Of a DNA stretch of 8,704 nucleotides, positions 1 to 6,002 are shown in pieces (position 1 is the stretch's first letter; every line of letters begins with the position of its first letter). Made by a program: the position numbers and the translations under genes. The stretch lies in contig DAOTUC010000308.1 in assembly GCA_034437315.1 (NCBI GenBank), positions 1 to 8,704 on the forward strand, written 5' to 3'. This DNA is from DSAR01 sp034437315. Its GTDB lineage: Bacteria > Chloroflexota > Anaerolineae > B4-G1. The notes beneath the pieces were generated by a model. The model did not search any database. It saw nothing but the letters and a program-made list of their open reading frames with translations, and was not told where the DNA came from.

Positions 1-6
1 TCTCTG

Positions 7-139
7 GGATTTCGCATGGCGAGACCCTAAAGGTTTTGCTCAAGGCCGCACAAACAACGTTTTTGCCTTAAACAATGACCTTTTTCCATCAAAACCAGCG
101 CAAAAACCTTTAGGGTCTATGATGGGCCATGCGAAATCC
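7..139. repeat. long imperfect inverted repeat (intergenic hairpin or MITE-like element)
   Basis: The left arm has GGATTTCGCATGGC (7-20) and AGACCCTAAAGGTTTT (22-37). The right arm has their exact reverse complements, AAAACCTTTAGGGTCT (103-118) and GCCATGCGAAATCC (126-139). This gives 16 bp plus 14 bp of perfect pairing, interrupted by 1 nt on the left and 7 nt on the right. After a bulged A102, GC 38-39 can also pair with GC 100-101. A nested AAGGC (42-46)/GCCTT (65-69) stem lies inside the loop. The right arm contains the ATG (129) of the histidine kinase gene, so a folded transcript would sequester that start. The element could be an intergenic repeat, a MITE with terminal inverted repeats, or a terminator or control hairpin. 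The pairing is seen directly; the function is not known. Confidence 0.75.
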
Positions 140-1904
140 TGAAGACTCCGAAGAACAAGTCGATCACGTTTCGCCAACACACGATATTGATACAAGCGCT
201 AAACCTGTGAATCGCCAACAAGCGATGGATAAAACAATGGCCCCAACACACCCTATGGAGACGACCGCCCGGCGCGCCCTCGACGCGCTTCAGTACGTTT
301 TGGCCTACGATTACTGTTGGGTGCTGTTCATAGACGAGGAACAAGAGACTTTAAAATCCTTGAACTGCGCCGGAAGCGACGAGCGCTTTCACTTTGATTT
401 GAGCCGTGGATTGCTCGGCTGGGTCGTCGAACACAAACGCTTGCTCCGAGTGGACGATGTAACCCGCGACCCCCGGTGCGATGAACCGTCGCCCGATGTG
501 CGCGCCGCGCTGGCGGCCCCCGTCTGCGACCAGGCGCAAGTCATCGGCGCGATCTACCTGGGCAGTCGGCGACGCAACGCATTCGAAGAAGCCGACGAGA
601 AATTGACCAACTGGGCCGCCCAGCAATTGGCCATCGCCGTCGAAAACACCCGCCTTCGCCGCGAGATGGAACGGCGTCTAGAAGAAGTCTCAACGTTGCA
701 CCGGTTGACGCAGCAAGTTGACGTCAGCCTTAACGTCCAGGCGGTTCTGACGTCAATCGTGCAATCACTGCGGCAGGCGATGCAGTGCCGGGGATGCTCC
801 ATCGCGCTGCTGGACGCCGAGAGAGCAGTGTTAGAAATTCATGCATCGGCCGGCCTGAACGAGCGCTGGGCAAAAACGTTTACGCTGCGCCTTGGCGAGG
901 GCATCGCGGGAAAAGTCGCCCAAAACGGCGTACCGATCTACGAGCCCGATGTCCTGACGTGTGAATCATTCGTCCCCTTCGATCCGGCGGTACGTTCTTT
1001 GCTCACCGTGCCGATGACGTTGCAACAGCGCATCATCGGCGCCCTCACCGTCGACAGCGACCAACCGCATGCCTTTAACAAGATGGATGAAAGATTTCTC
1101 ACCATCGCAGCCGCCCAGGCCGCCGTCGCCATCGAAAAGGCCCGGCTCTACGCCAGCCTGGAACAACGCGCGCAGAATTTAGCAGAGGCGTACGCTGAGC
1201 TCAAGCGAGCCGATCGCCTCAAGGGGGAGATTGTGCGCAACGTCTCACACGAACTGCGCACGCCCCTGACGTTCGTCAAAAGTTACGTCGACCTGTTGAT
1301 GGAAGAGAGCGCCGGGCCGTTGAACGAGGCGCAAAAACAACACCTGACCATCGTCTCCGAAAAGACAAACCACGTCACCCGGTTGGTGGACGACATCGTA
1401 TCCTTCGATCAGGTCGATCGCGCGCCGTGTCGGCGAGAGCCGCTCTCACTGACCGACCTGCTGAAAGAACGCCTGGCGCAATGGTCGCCGCTGGCGATGG
1501 AAAAAGGGCTGGTCATAGTCGATGCGTGGCGCGACGACACGCCGCTGGCAGTGGGCGATCGAGATCAATTGACGCAAGCCATAGATCACCTGATAAAGAA
1601 CGCCATTAAATTCAGCCCGGAGGGTGGGCGAATTACGGTATCGGCCGAGGAGACTGATAGAATGATCCAGGTTGCAATCTCTGACGAGGGTATCGGCATC
1701 CCCCACGATCAACATACGCACATCTTTGAGCGTTTCTACCAGATTGACGGTTCAGCGCGCCGTCGTTTTGGAGGCGCGGGATTGGGGCTGGCGATTGTCA
1801 AACGCATTGTAGAAGCGCACGAGGGACATATCTGGGTGGAAAGCGCGCCAGGGCAGGGAAGCACCTTCTACTTTGTGATTCCCAAGCACCAACCGGCCGA
1901 TTGA
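129..1904 (+). CDS. soluble sensor histidine kinase, GAF-GAF-HisKA-HATPase_c
   Basis: Cytosolic two-component sensor kinase of 591 residues with no signal peptide or membrane segment. Residues 1-43 are polar and probably disordered. Two GAF domains follow (about 45-170 and 187-335), each ending in an AIAVE or VAIEKARL helix that leads into a coiled coil (about 340-370). The HisKA dimerisation domain has the phosphoacceptor His374 in SHELRTP. The HATPase domain has an N-box (N491 in KNAIKFSP), a G1 box (DEGIGIP, 519-525), an F-box (FERFY, 533-537) and a G2 box (GGAGLGLAIV, 548-557), so it looks catalytically complete. No receiver domain or response regulator gene is in the window, so its partner and signal are unknown. 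The ATG at 129 gives the longest frame but has only a distant AGGG upstream (112-115) and lies in a repeat arm. Later ATGs at 225, 237 and 255 precede the first GAF domain and are possible starts, but none has a good ribosome binding site. Confidence 0.9.
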   Translation: MRNPEDSEEQVDHVSPTHDIDTSAKPVNRQQAMDKTMAPTHPMETTARRALDALQYVLAYDYCWVLFIDEEQETLKSLNCAGSDERFHFDLSRGLLGWVVEHKRLLRVDDVTRDPRCDEPSPDVRAALAAPVCDQAQVIGAIYLGSRRRNAFEEADEKLTNWAAQQLAIAVENTRLRREMERRLEEVSTLHRLTQQVDVSLNVQAVLTSIVQSLRQAMQCRGCSIALLDAERAVLEIHASAGLNERWAKTFTLRLGEGIAGKVAQNGVPIYEPDVLTCESFVPFDPAVRSLLTVPMTLQQRIIGALTVDSDQPHAFNKMDERFLTIAAAQAAVAIEKARLYASLEQRAQNLAEAYAELKRADRLKGEIVRNVSHELRTPLTFVKSYVDLLMEESAGPLNEAQKQHLTIVSEKTNHVTRLVDDIVSFDQVDRAPCRREPLSLTDLLKERLAQWSPLAMEKGLVIVDAWRDDTPLAVGDRDQLTQAIDHLIKNAIKFSPEGGRITVSAEETDRMIQVAISDEGIGIPHDQHTHIFERFYQIDGSARRRFGGAGLGLAIVKRIVEAHEGHIWVESAPGQGSTFYFVIPKHQPAD

Positions 1905-1923
1905 AGCGCCCAAGCACCAGGAG

Positions 1924-1952
1924 TTGACCGAAGATACAGGATAGATTAAAAA
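1924..1952 (+). promoter_or_regulatory. candidate sigma70-type promoter for add
   Basis: TTGACC (1924-1929) matches five of six -35 consensus bases. TAAAAA (1947-1952) is a weak -10 match at a 17-nt spacer. It sits in the 80-nt AT-rich gap between the histidine kinase and add. Read-through from the kinase gene is equally possible. An AGGAA at 1965-1969 is the only Shine-Dalgarno-like stretch before the add start, and its spacing is long at 15 nt. Confidence 0.3.
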
Positions 1953-1984
1953 ATACATCTCAATAGGAATCATTTCACCTCAAC

Positions 1985-3055
1985 ATGAGCACTAATCAAC
2001 AACTGAAGCCAAACGGCATATCTGGACTACGATCACAATTACACGCCTTGCCCAAGGTGGATTTACACCGTCACCTGGAGGGTTCGCTGCGGCTACAGAC
2101 GATGGCCGATATCGCATTGGAACACGGCATCGACCTGCCCAGCTACGACATCGAATACCTGCGGCGCTTCGCCACAGTGACGACCGATGATCGGCCCGAC
2201 TTCCACCTTTTCCTGGCCAAATTCGCCTTTCTACGCCGTTTCTATACCTCCAAGGCCGCCGTCGAGCGCGTGGCCTACGAAGCGGTGGCGGACGCGGCGA
2301 CCGATAACATCAAGTATCTGGAACTCCGTTTCAACCCGGTCGCCCTGTCCAAACGACAAGATTGCTCGTTAGACGAGGTCGTCGATTGGGTCTGCGACGC
2401 CGTCGCCCGGTCGGAAGAGGACCACGACACGCGCGCCAACCTCATCCTGCAAGTTGGACGGGACGAGAGCCTGGAAGTGGCCTCCCAGATCGCCGAGATC
2501 GCCAAGGCTTACATAGACCGAGGCGTCTTGGGATTGGATTTAGCCGGAGATGAGGTAGGCTATCCGGCCCGCCGCTTCGCCGATGTGTTCCAAAAAGCGC
2601 GCGCCGACGGGCTTGGCGTCACCGTGCACGCCGGCGAGGCCGGGGGCGCGGAGAACGTCCGGGAAGCCATCGAGCTATTGGGCGCTCAACGAATCGGGCA
2701 CGGGGTGCGCTCCATCGAGAACTCCGACGTCGTGCACCTGATTCGCGGGCACGGGGTGACGCTGGAGGTATGCCCAACGAGCAATTTGCAGACCGCCGTG
2801 GTGCATCGCTTCTGGCAACATCCCCTATCCGACCTCCTGGCCTTGAACCTGCGGGTCACGATCAACACCGACGACCCCAGCGTCAGCGACACGACCCTGA
2901 CCGACGAATATATGGCGGCGATGTTAGCGATGGGCGTGACGCTGGATCAGATTAAACACACCATTCTGACCGGCATCGGCGGCGCTTTCATGTCGCCAGA
3001 AGATCGAAAGCGCCTGGTGCGGCGATTCCGTAAAGAATTGATCGTCAGTCCGTAG
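1985..3055 (+). CDS. add: adenosine deaminase
   Basis: Purine salvage enzyme that hydrolytically deaminates (deoxy)adenosine to (deoxy)inosine. It is a cytosolic zinc-dependent TIM barrel of 356 residues, a normal length for the family. Motifs run in the expected order: KVDLHRHLEGSL with zinc ligands H28 and H30, LDLAGDE (184-190), HAGE (215-218) with a zinc His and the catalytic Glu, IGHG (H239), CPTSN (263-267), and NTDDP (294-298) with the zinc ligand and substrate Asp pair D296/D297. The first 15 or so residues are a polar extension before the barrel. It lies 80 nt after the kinase gene and about 70 nt before argS on the same strand. Some family members act on other 6-amino purines or aminodeoxyfutalosine. 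The full motif set favours adenosine, but the substrate is inferred. Confidence 0.93.
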   Translation: MSTNQQLKPNGISGLRSQLHALPKVDLHRHLEGSLRLQTMADIALEHGIDLPSYDIEYLRRFATVTTDDRPDFHLFLAKFAFLRRFYTSKAAVERVAYEAVADAATDNIKYLELRFNPVALSKRQDCSLDEVVDWVCDAVARSEEDHDTRANLILQVGRDESLEVASQIAEIAKAYIDRGVLGLDLAGDEVGYPARRFADVFQKARADGLGVTVHAGEAGGAENVREAIELLGAQRIGHGVRSIENSDVVHLIRGHGVTLEVCPTSNLQTAVVHRFWQHPLSDLLALNLRVTINTDDPSVSDTTLTDEYMAAMLAMGVTLDQIKHTILTGIGGAFMSPEDRKRLVRRFRKELIVSP

Positions 3056-3115
3056 CTTATCTTCCCCTTAATCCTGTCCGACAAATATAAATGCGTTTGC
3101 CCCAAGTTGACTACC

Positions 3116-3119
3116 GAGG
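3116..3119 (+). promoter_or_regulatory. ribosome binding site fixing the argS start
   Basis: GAGG lies 5 nt before the ATG at 3125. The reading frame is open back to a TTG at 3107, but that codon would put the GAGG inside the coding sequence and has no Shine-Dalgarno of its own. The ATG is therefore preferred. A TATAAA (3086-3091) upstream resembles a -10 box but has no convincing -35 partner. Confidence 0.6.
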
Positions 3120-3124
3120 TTTCT

Positions 3125-4813
3125 ATGACAAAACTTGTTCGAGATCAAATTGCAGATTGGATCAAGACCGGCATACAGACAGCACAAGCGCAAGGCGTAT
3201 TACCCCCCTTCGAGGTCCCGGAGGTGCTCATTGAGCGGCCCCGCCTAACCGAGCACGGCGATTACGCCTCGCCCACGTGCCTGCAATTGGCCAGAGCGGC
3301 CCGCATGGCCCCGCGCCAAATCGCCGAGCACGTTGTGAGCCACCTCCCCCCGGCCGATTTCGTCAATCGTGTAAACGTCGCCGGGCCGGGCTACATCAAC
3401 CTGGTATTGGACGCCGGTTGGTTAGCGGAACAGATTGACCATATCCTGGCGGAGGACGAGTCCTTTGGCGCCTTGCAGATCGGGCAAGGGCAGCGGGTGC
3501 AGGTCGAGTACGGGAGCGCCAACCCCACCGGCCCGCTCCACATCGGTTTCGCCCGTAACGTGGTGCTGGGCGACACCCTGGCTAACGTGCTGGCGGCGGC
3601 CGGTTTCGAGGTCGAGCGGGAGTATTACGTCAACGACGCCGGTTCCCAGGTGCGCGTGTTCGGCGAGAGCCTCTACGCCCGCTACGCTCAAGCCCTGGGG
3701 CAGGACGAGCCGTTCCCGGAGAATGGCTACGCCGGCGATTACGTCGTGGAAATGGGCCGGCAGTTCGCGGAGGAATACGGCGATCGCTACCTGGACGCGC
3801 CTTACGATGAGGCCACTCGCGCGCTGGGTCGAGAGGGAATCGAACGGGTGATTGAGGCAGCGCGGCAGGATCTGGCCGATCTGGACATCGTCTACGACGC
3901 CTGGTTCCACGAGAGCAGCCTGTACGAATCGGGCCTGTTCGAGGAATTGTTGCAGGTGTTGCGGGACAAGGGCCACATCACCGAGTACGACGGCGCCACC
4001 TGGTTCACGTCGCCAGAACTGGCGGACGACGCCGTCGTCGTCCGCTCGCCGGCGGTCGTGCCGGCGCCCGACGAACGCCCGACCTATTTCGCCTCCGACA
4101 TCGCCTACCTGTGGAACAAACTGGTCGAGCGGGATTTCGACCAGGCCATTTACGTCTGGGGGGCCGACCACCACGGCGACGCGCCTCGGATCAAGGCGGC
4201 GGCCCAGGCCTTGGGGCTTGACCCGGAGCGGGTCGAGATCATCCTCTACCAGATGGTCAACCTCAAACGGGGCGGCGAGGATGTGCGCATGTCGAAACGG
4301 GCTGGCGAGTTCGTCACGCTGCGCGAACTGATGGACGAGGTGGGCCCGGATCCGATCCGTTTCATGCTGCTCACCAGCACCGTCGATTCGACGATGGAGT
4401 TCGACCTGGAACTGGCGGTCGAGCAATCGGACAAGAACCCAGTCTACTACGTGCAGTACGCCCACGCCCGTATTGCCAGCATCCTGCGCCACGCCTCCGA
4501 CCTCGGCTGGGACGTCGAAGCGCCCGGCGACCCCACACTGTTGACCCACGAGAGCGAGCTGGCCCTGATCCGCAAGATGTTGGAATTGCGGGAGATCGTC
4601 GCCCTGGCGGCGACCCAATCCGCCCCCCACCACCTGACCTTTTACGCCCGGGAGTTGGCCTCGGCCTTCCACACCTTCTACCGGGATTGCCGAGTCGTGG
4701 ACGCCAACGCGCCCAATTTGACGCGCGCGCGCCTGGTGTTGATGCGGGCCGCCCGCCTGGTTCTGGCCCGCGTGCTCCAACTGATGGGCATGAGCGCCCC
4801 AGAACGAATGTAG
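3125..4813 (+). CDS. argS: arginine--tRNA ligase (ArgRS)
   Basis: Class I aminoacyl-tRNA synthetase that charges tRNA-Arg with arginine using ATP. From the ATG at 3125 it has 562 residues, the usual length. It has the N-terminal additional domain (about 1-95, with HGDYASP), the Rossmann catalytic core opening with ANPTGPL then HIGF (139-142), YYVNDAGSQ, the ADHHGD and YQMVNL segments, and RMSKRAG (388-394) as the KMSKS loop. The DALR anticodon-binding helical domain covers about 440-562. The oddity is the class I signature: the last His of HIGH, almost always His in ArgRS, is Phe142 (TTC at 3548-3550). The rest of the active site looks normal, so the enzyme is probably functional. A TTG start at 3107 would add six residues. 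A 477-codon open frame on the opposite strand is a shadow of GC-rich codon use. Confidence 0.95.
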   Translation: MTKLVRDQIADWIKTGIQTAQAQGVLPPFEVPEVLIERPRLTEHGDYASPTCLQLARAARMAPRQIAEHVVSHLPPADFVNRVNVAGPGYINLVLDAGWLAEQIDHILAEDESFGALQIGQGQRVQVEYGSANPTGPLHIGFARNVVLGDTLANVLAAAGFEVEREYYVNDAGSQVRVFGESLYARYAQALGQDEPFPENGYAGDYVVEMGRQFAEEYGDRYLDAPYDEATRALGREGIERVIEAARQDLADLDIVYDAWFHESSLYESGLFEELLQVLRDKGHITEYDGATWFTSPELADDAVVVRSPAVVPAPDERPTYFASDIAYLWNKLVERDFDQAIYVWGADHHGDAPRIKAAAQALGLDPERVEIILYQMVNLKRGGEDVRMSKRAGEFVTLRELMDEVGPDPIRFMLLTSTVDSTMEFDLELAVEQSDKNPVYYVQYAHARIASILRHASDLGWDVEAPGDPTLLTHESELALIRKMLELREIVALAATQSAPHHLTFYARELASAFHTFYRDCRVVDANAPNLTRARLVLMRAARLVLARVLQLMGMSAPERM

Positions 4814-4823
4814 GCGGCTCCGT

Positions 4824-4865
4824 ACTTGCAACCTGCACACTTGCAACTTGCACACTCATAACTTG
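4824..4865 (+). repeat. degenerate short tandem repeat between argS and dcd
   Basis: A 15-bp unit, ACTTGCAACCTGCAC (4824-4838), is followed at once by ACTTGCAACTTGCAC (4839-4853), with one difference. A decayed third partial copy, ACTCATAACTTGG (4854-4866), follows. The units can also be read as reiterated ACTTGCA-like heptamers. The tract fills nearly all of the 68-nt gap between argS and dcd and stops at the dcd ribosome binding site. It looks like slippage-generated intergenic filler; no function is evident. Confidence 0.7.
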
Positions 4866-4870
4866 GAGGT
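4865..4870 (+). promoter_or_regulatory. strong ribosome binding site of dcd
   Basis: GGAGGT is a full Shine-Dalgarno core placed 11 nt before the dcd ATG at 4882. It supports that start, which also matches the normal N-terminus of Dcd proteins (MGLKSD or similar). Confidence 0.8.
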
Positions 4871-4881
4871 AAGTTTCACCA

Positions 4882-5757
4882 ATGGGTTTGAAGTCTGACA
4901 GTTGGATTCGTAAATTGTCCCTGGAGCAGCGCATGATCGAGCCGTTCGTGGATGGTCAGGTGCGCGAAAGCGTGATTTCCTACGGCCTTTCATCTTACGG
5001 TTACGACATTCGAGTCGCCGATGAGTTCAAGATTTTCCAGCCGGAGATCACGGCGTCCAAGCTCTCCGATGTGCAATGCGCTTACGTCGCCGGGATACTG
5101 GACGCCCAAGGGAACGTCGGCTATCGCGCCTGTGGGATCGACGAACGGCCTAGCCTGGCGCTCGTCTTCGCCGGGGATGACCGGCAGGCGCTGGACGGGT
5201 TACGGGCCATAATCGGCGCCGGGCGTGTCCAGGAATCGGGCAACGGCAAAATCGACCTGGTCGTGAGCAAGCCCGCCGACGTGCAGTACGTGCTCTCACA
5301 GACCTTGCCTTACCTGACCCGCCGCCGGGATGCCGCCTCGCGGGCGCTGGCCGAACTCAAGTCGAACAAATCGATCGTCGTCGATCCCAAACAATTTGAC
5401 GCCGCTTCCTTTGTCGATTTCAAGGGCGACGTGTGCGTGATCCCACCCAATTCCTTCGCATTGAGCCGGACGGTGGAGTACTTCCGCGTGCCGCGCGCTT
5501 TACTCTGCGTTTGCCTGGGAAAATCGACGTATGCGCGTTGCGGCATAATTGTGAATACAACGCCCTTCGAGCCGGAGTGGGAGGGATACGTCACGTTGGA
5601 GATCAGCAACACCACCCCGCTCCCGGCCAAGATCTACGCCAACGAGGGGATCGCTCAGGTGCTCTTCTTCGAGGGAGACCAGGTGTGCGAGCGCTCCTAC
5701 GCCGACAAGAAAGGCAAGTACCAGGCGCAACAGTCGATCGTGCTGCCCCGCTTGTGA
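4882..5757 (+). CDS. dcd: dCTP deaminase with an in-frame LAGLIDADG homing-endonuclease-type domain
   Basis: Dcd deaminates dCTP to dUTP, feeding dUTP to dUTPase and then to thymidylate synthesis. It is a homotrimer of the dUTPase fold. The host sequence is intact in two blocks. Residues 1-52 carry IEPFV and ISYGLSSYGYDIR and end in DEFKIF. Residues 165-291 carry VDPKQFD, IPPNSFAL, GKSTYARCGI (213-222) with Arg219, the TPFEPEWEG segment, VTLEISN with the expected catalytic Glu240, and a YADKKGKYQ C-terminal segment. Together they make about 179 residues, against about 188 in typical relatives. Between them, where relatives have a loop of about 6 residues (TNIHSA-like), lies an extra block of about 112 residues with a LAGLIDADG motif, described separately. 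No stop codon or frameshift interrupts the frame. All visible Dcd catalytic residues remain, so dCTP deamination is probably retained. Bifunctional dCTP deaminase/dUTPase activity cannot be excluded. Confidence 0.92.
   Translation: MGLKSDSWIRKLSLEQRMIEPFVDGQVRESVISYGLSSYGYDIRVADEFKIFQPEITASKLSDVQCAYVAGILDAQGNVGYRACGIDERPSLALVFAGDDRQALDGLRAIIGAGRVQESGNGKIDLVVSKPADVQYVLSQTLPYLTRRRDAASRALAELKSNKSIVVDPKQFDAASFVDFKGDVCVIPPNSFALSRTVEYFRVPRALLCVCLGKSTYARCGIIVNTTPFEPEWEGYVTLEISNTTPLPAKIYANEGIAQVLFFEGDQVCERSYADKKGKYQAQQSIVLPRL
5038..5373 (+). other. LAGLIDADG-type domain inserted inside dcd (residues about 53-164)
   Basis: The block has the layout of a single-motif LAGLIDADG protein of the I-CreI type. 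AYVAGILDAQGNVGY (67-81) is followed by a beta-rich stretch (SLALVFAGDD), a helix with DGLRAIIGAGRV, a strand pair (GKIDLVVSK), a helix (ADVQYVLSQ), and the TLPYLTRRRDAASRALAEL tail seen after the final strand in this family. In canonical LAGLIDADG the eighth position is the metal-binding acid; here it is Gln76 (CAA, 5107-5109), while Asp74 remains. It is not an intein as far as can be seen: there is no Cys/Ser/Thr at the junction start, no His-Asn end and no Hint-sized flanks. It is too short, and too continuously open, to be an ORF-bearing intron. Base composition resembles the host gene, so the insertion is probably old. Domain assignment is from motif reading only. Confidence 0.8.
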
Positions 5758-5771
5758 CCCCATGCGAGACA

Positions 5772-5799
5772 TTGACGGTTTTTCGATTCCGGCTATAAT
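5772..5799 (+). promoter_or_regulatory. sigma70-type promoter of tRNA-Val
   Basis: TTGACG (5772-5777) and a perfect TATAAT (5794-5799) are separated by 16 nt. The expected transcription start, near 5806, is only about two bases before the mature tRNA 5' end, so the leader would be almost absent. The promoter begins 14 nt after the dcd stop codon, so the tRNA has its own transcription unit. Confidence 0.85.
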
Positions 5800-5807
5800 A
5801 AGCACGC

Positions 5808-5881
5808 GGGCGGTTAGCTCAGCTGGTTAGAGCGCCTCTCTTACACGGAGGAGGTCACAGGTTCGAGTCCCGTACCGCCCA
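5808..5881 (+). tRNA. tRNA-Val (anticodon UAC)
   Basis: A complete cloverleaf of 74 nt. The acceptor GGGCGGT pairs with ACCGCCC, and the discriminator is A5881, as expected for valine. The D arm is GCTC/GAGC with a 9-nt loop. The anticodon stem CCTCT/GGAGG (last pair U-G) closes the loop CTTACAC with TAC at 5842-5844, reading GUA. The variable loop is 5 nt and the T loop is TTCGAGT. The T stem ACAGG/CCCGT has one A-C mismatch (5859 with 5871). The 3' CCA is not encoded (TTC follows the discriminator), so it must be added by CCA-adding enzyme. Confidence 0.95.
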
Positions 5882-5888
5882 TTCCCGC

Positions 5889-5917
5889 CGGCGGCGCGCA
5901 TTGTCGCGCCGCCGTTT
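5889..5917 (+). terminator. intrinsic terminator after tRNA-Val
   Basis: A perfect 10-bp stem, CGGCGGCGCG (5889-5898) with CGCGCCGCCG (5905-5914), closes a 6-nt loop. It starts 7 nt after the tRNA end. Only a short T run (TTT, 5915-5917, then GCTAT) follows, so it could also serve as a 3' processing barrier. The stem is certain; strict intrinsic termination is likely but not proven. Confidence 0.75.
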
Positions 5918-5934
5918 GCTATCAAAATAAGTTT

Positions 5935-5994
5935 AGGAGCGCCGTCAAGATGACGCGGATGCACCGCCCGCTCCTCAAGATGTTGGGTCTTTAA
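5935..5994 (+). promoter_or_regulatory. possible structured leader with a 14-codon ORF before murF-alr
   Basis: AGGAG (5935-5939) sits 10 nt before an ATG at 5950 that opens a 14-codon frame (MTRMHRPLLKMLGL) ending in TAA at 5992-5994, 8 nt before the murF-alr ATG. AGGAGCG (5935-5941) is the exact reverse complement of CGCTCCT (5969-5975), so this Shine-Dalgarno could be sequestered in a hairpin. A small CGTCA/TGACG stem (5943-5947 with 5951-5955) lies inside the loop and covers the ATG. The layout resembles a translated leader, but the ORF is short and has no attenuator-like codon run. It may be chance. Confidence 0.3.
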
Positions 5995-6002
5995 GAGAGC
6001 CT

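Noticed and set aside
2..142. Open frame from the left edge ending in TGA at 140-142, a possible tail of an upstream gene
   Set aside because: It consists mostly of the inverted-repeat arms and loop, has no recognisable motif, and runs into the kinase start. More likely chance openness of an intergenic repeat.
3086..3091. Promoter for argS based on TATAAA
   Set aside because: No acceptable -35 hexamer at 15-19 nt upstream; read-through from add is just as likely.
3107..3124. TTG start of argS
   Set aside because: The ATG at 3125 has GAGG at proper spacing, while the TTG has no ribosome site and would place that GAGG inside the gene.
3422..4855. 477-codon open frame on the minus strand opposite argS
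   Set aside because: argS is unmistakable on the plus strand. The antisense frame is a by-product of GC-rich codon bias, and its translation is low-complexity with no recognisable motif.
5038..5373. Intein inside dcd
   Set aside because: No Cys/Ser/Thr at a splice start, no His-Asn at the end, and the block is too short for Hint plus endonuclease modules.
5038..5373. Group I intron carrying a LAGLIDADG ORF in dcd
   Set aside because: The whole block is open and in frame with both exons, and about 336 nt leaves no room for the intron core outside the ORF.
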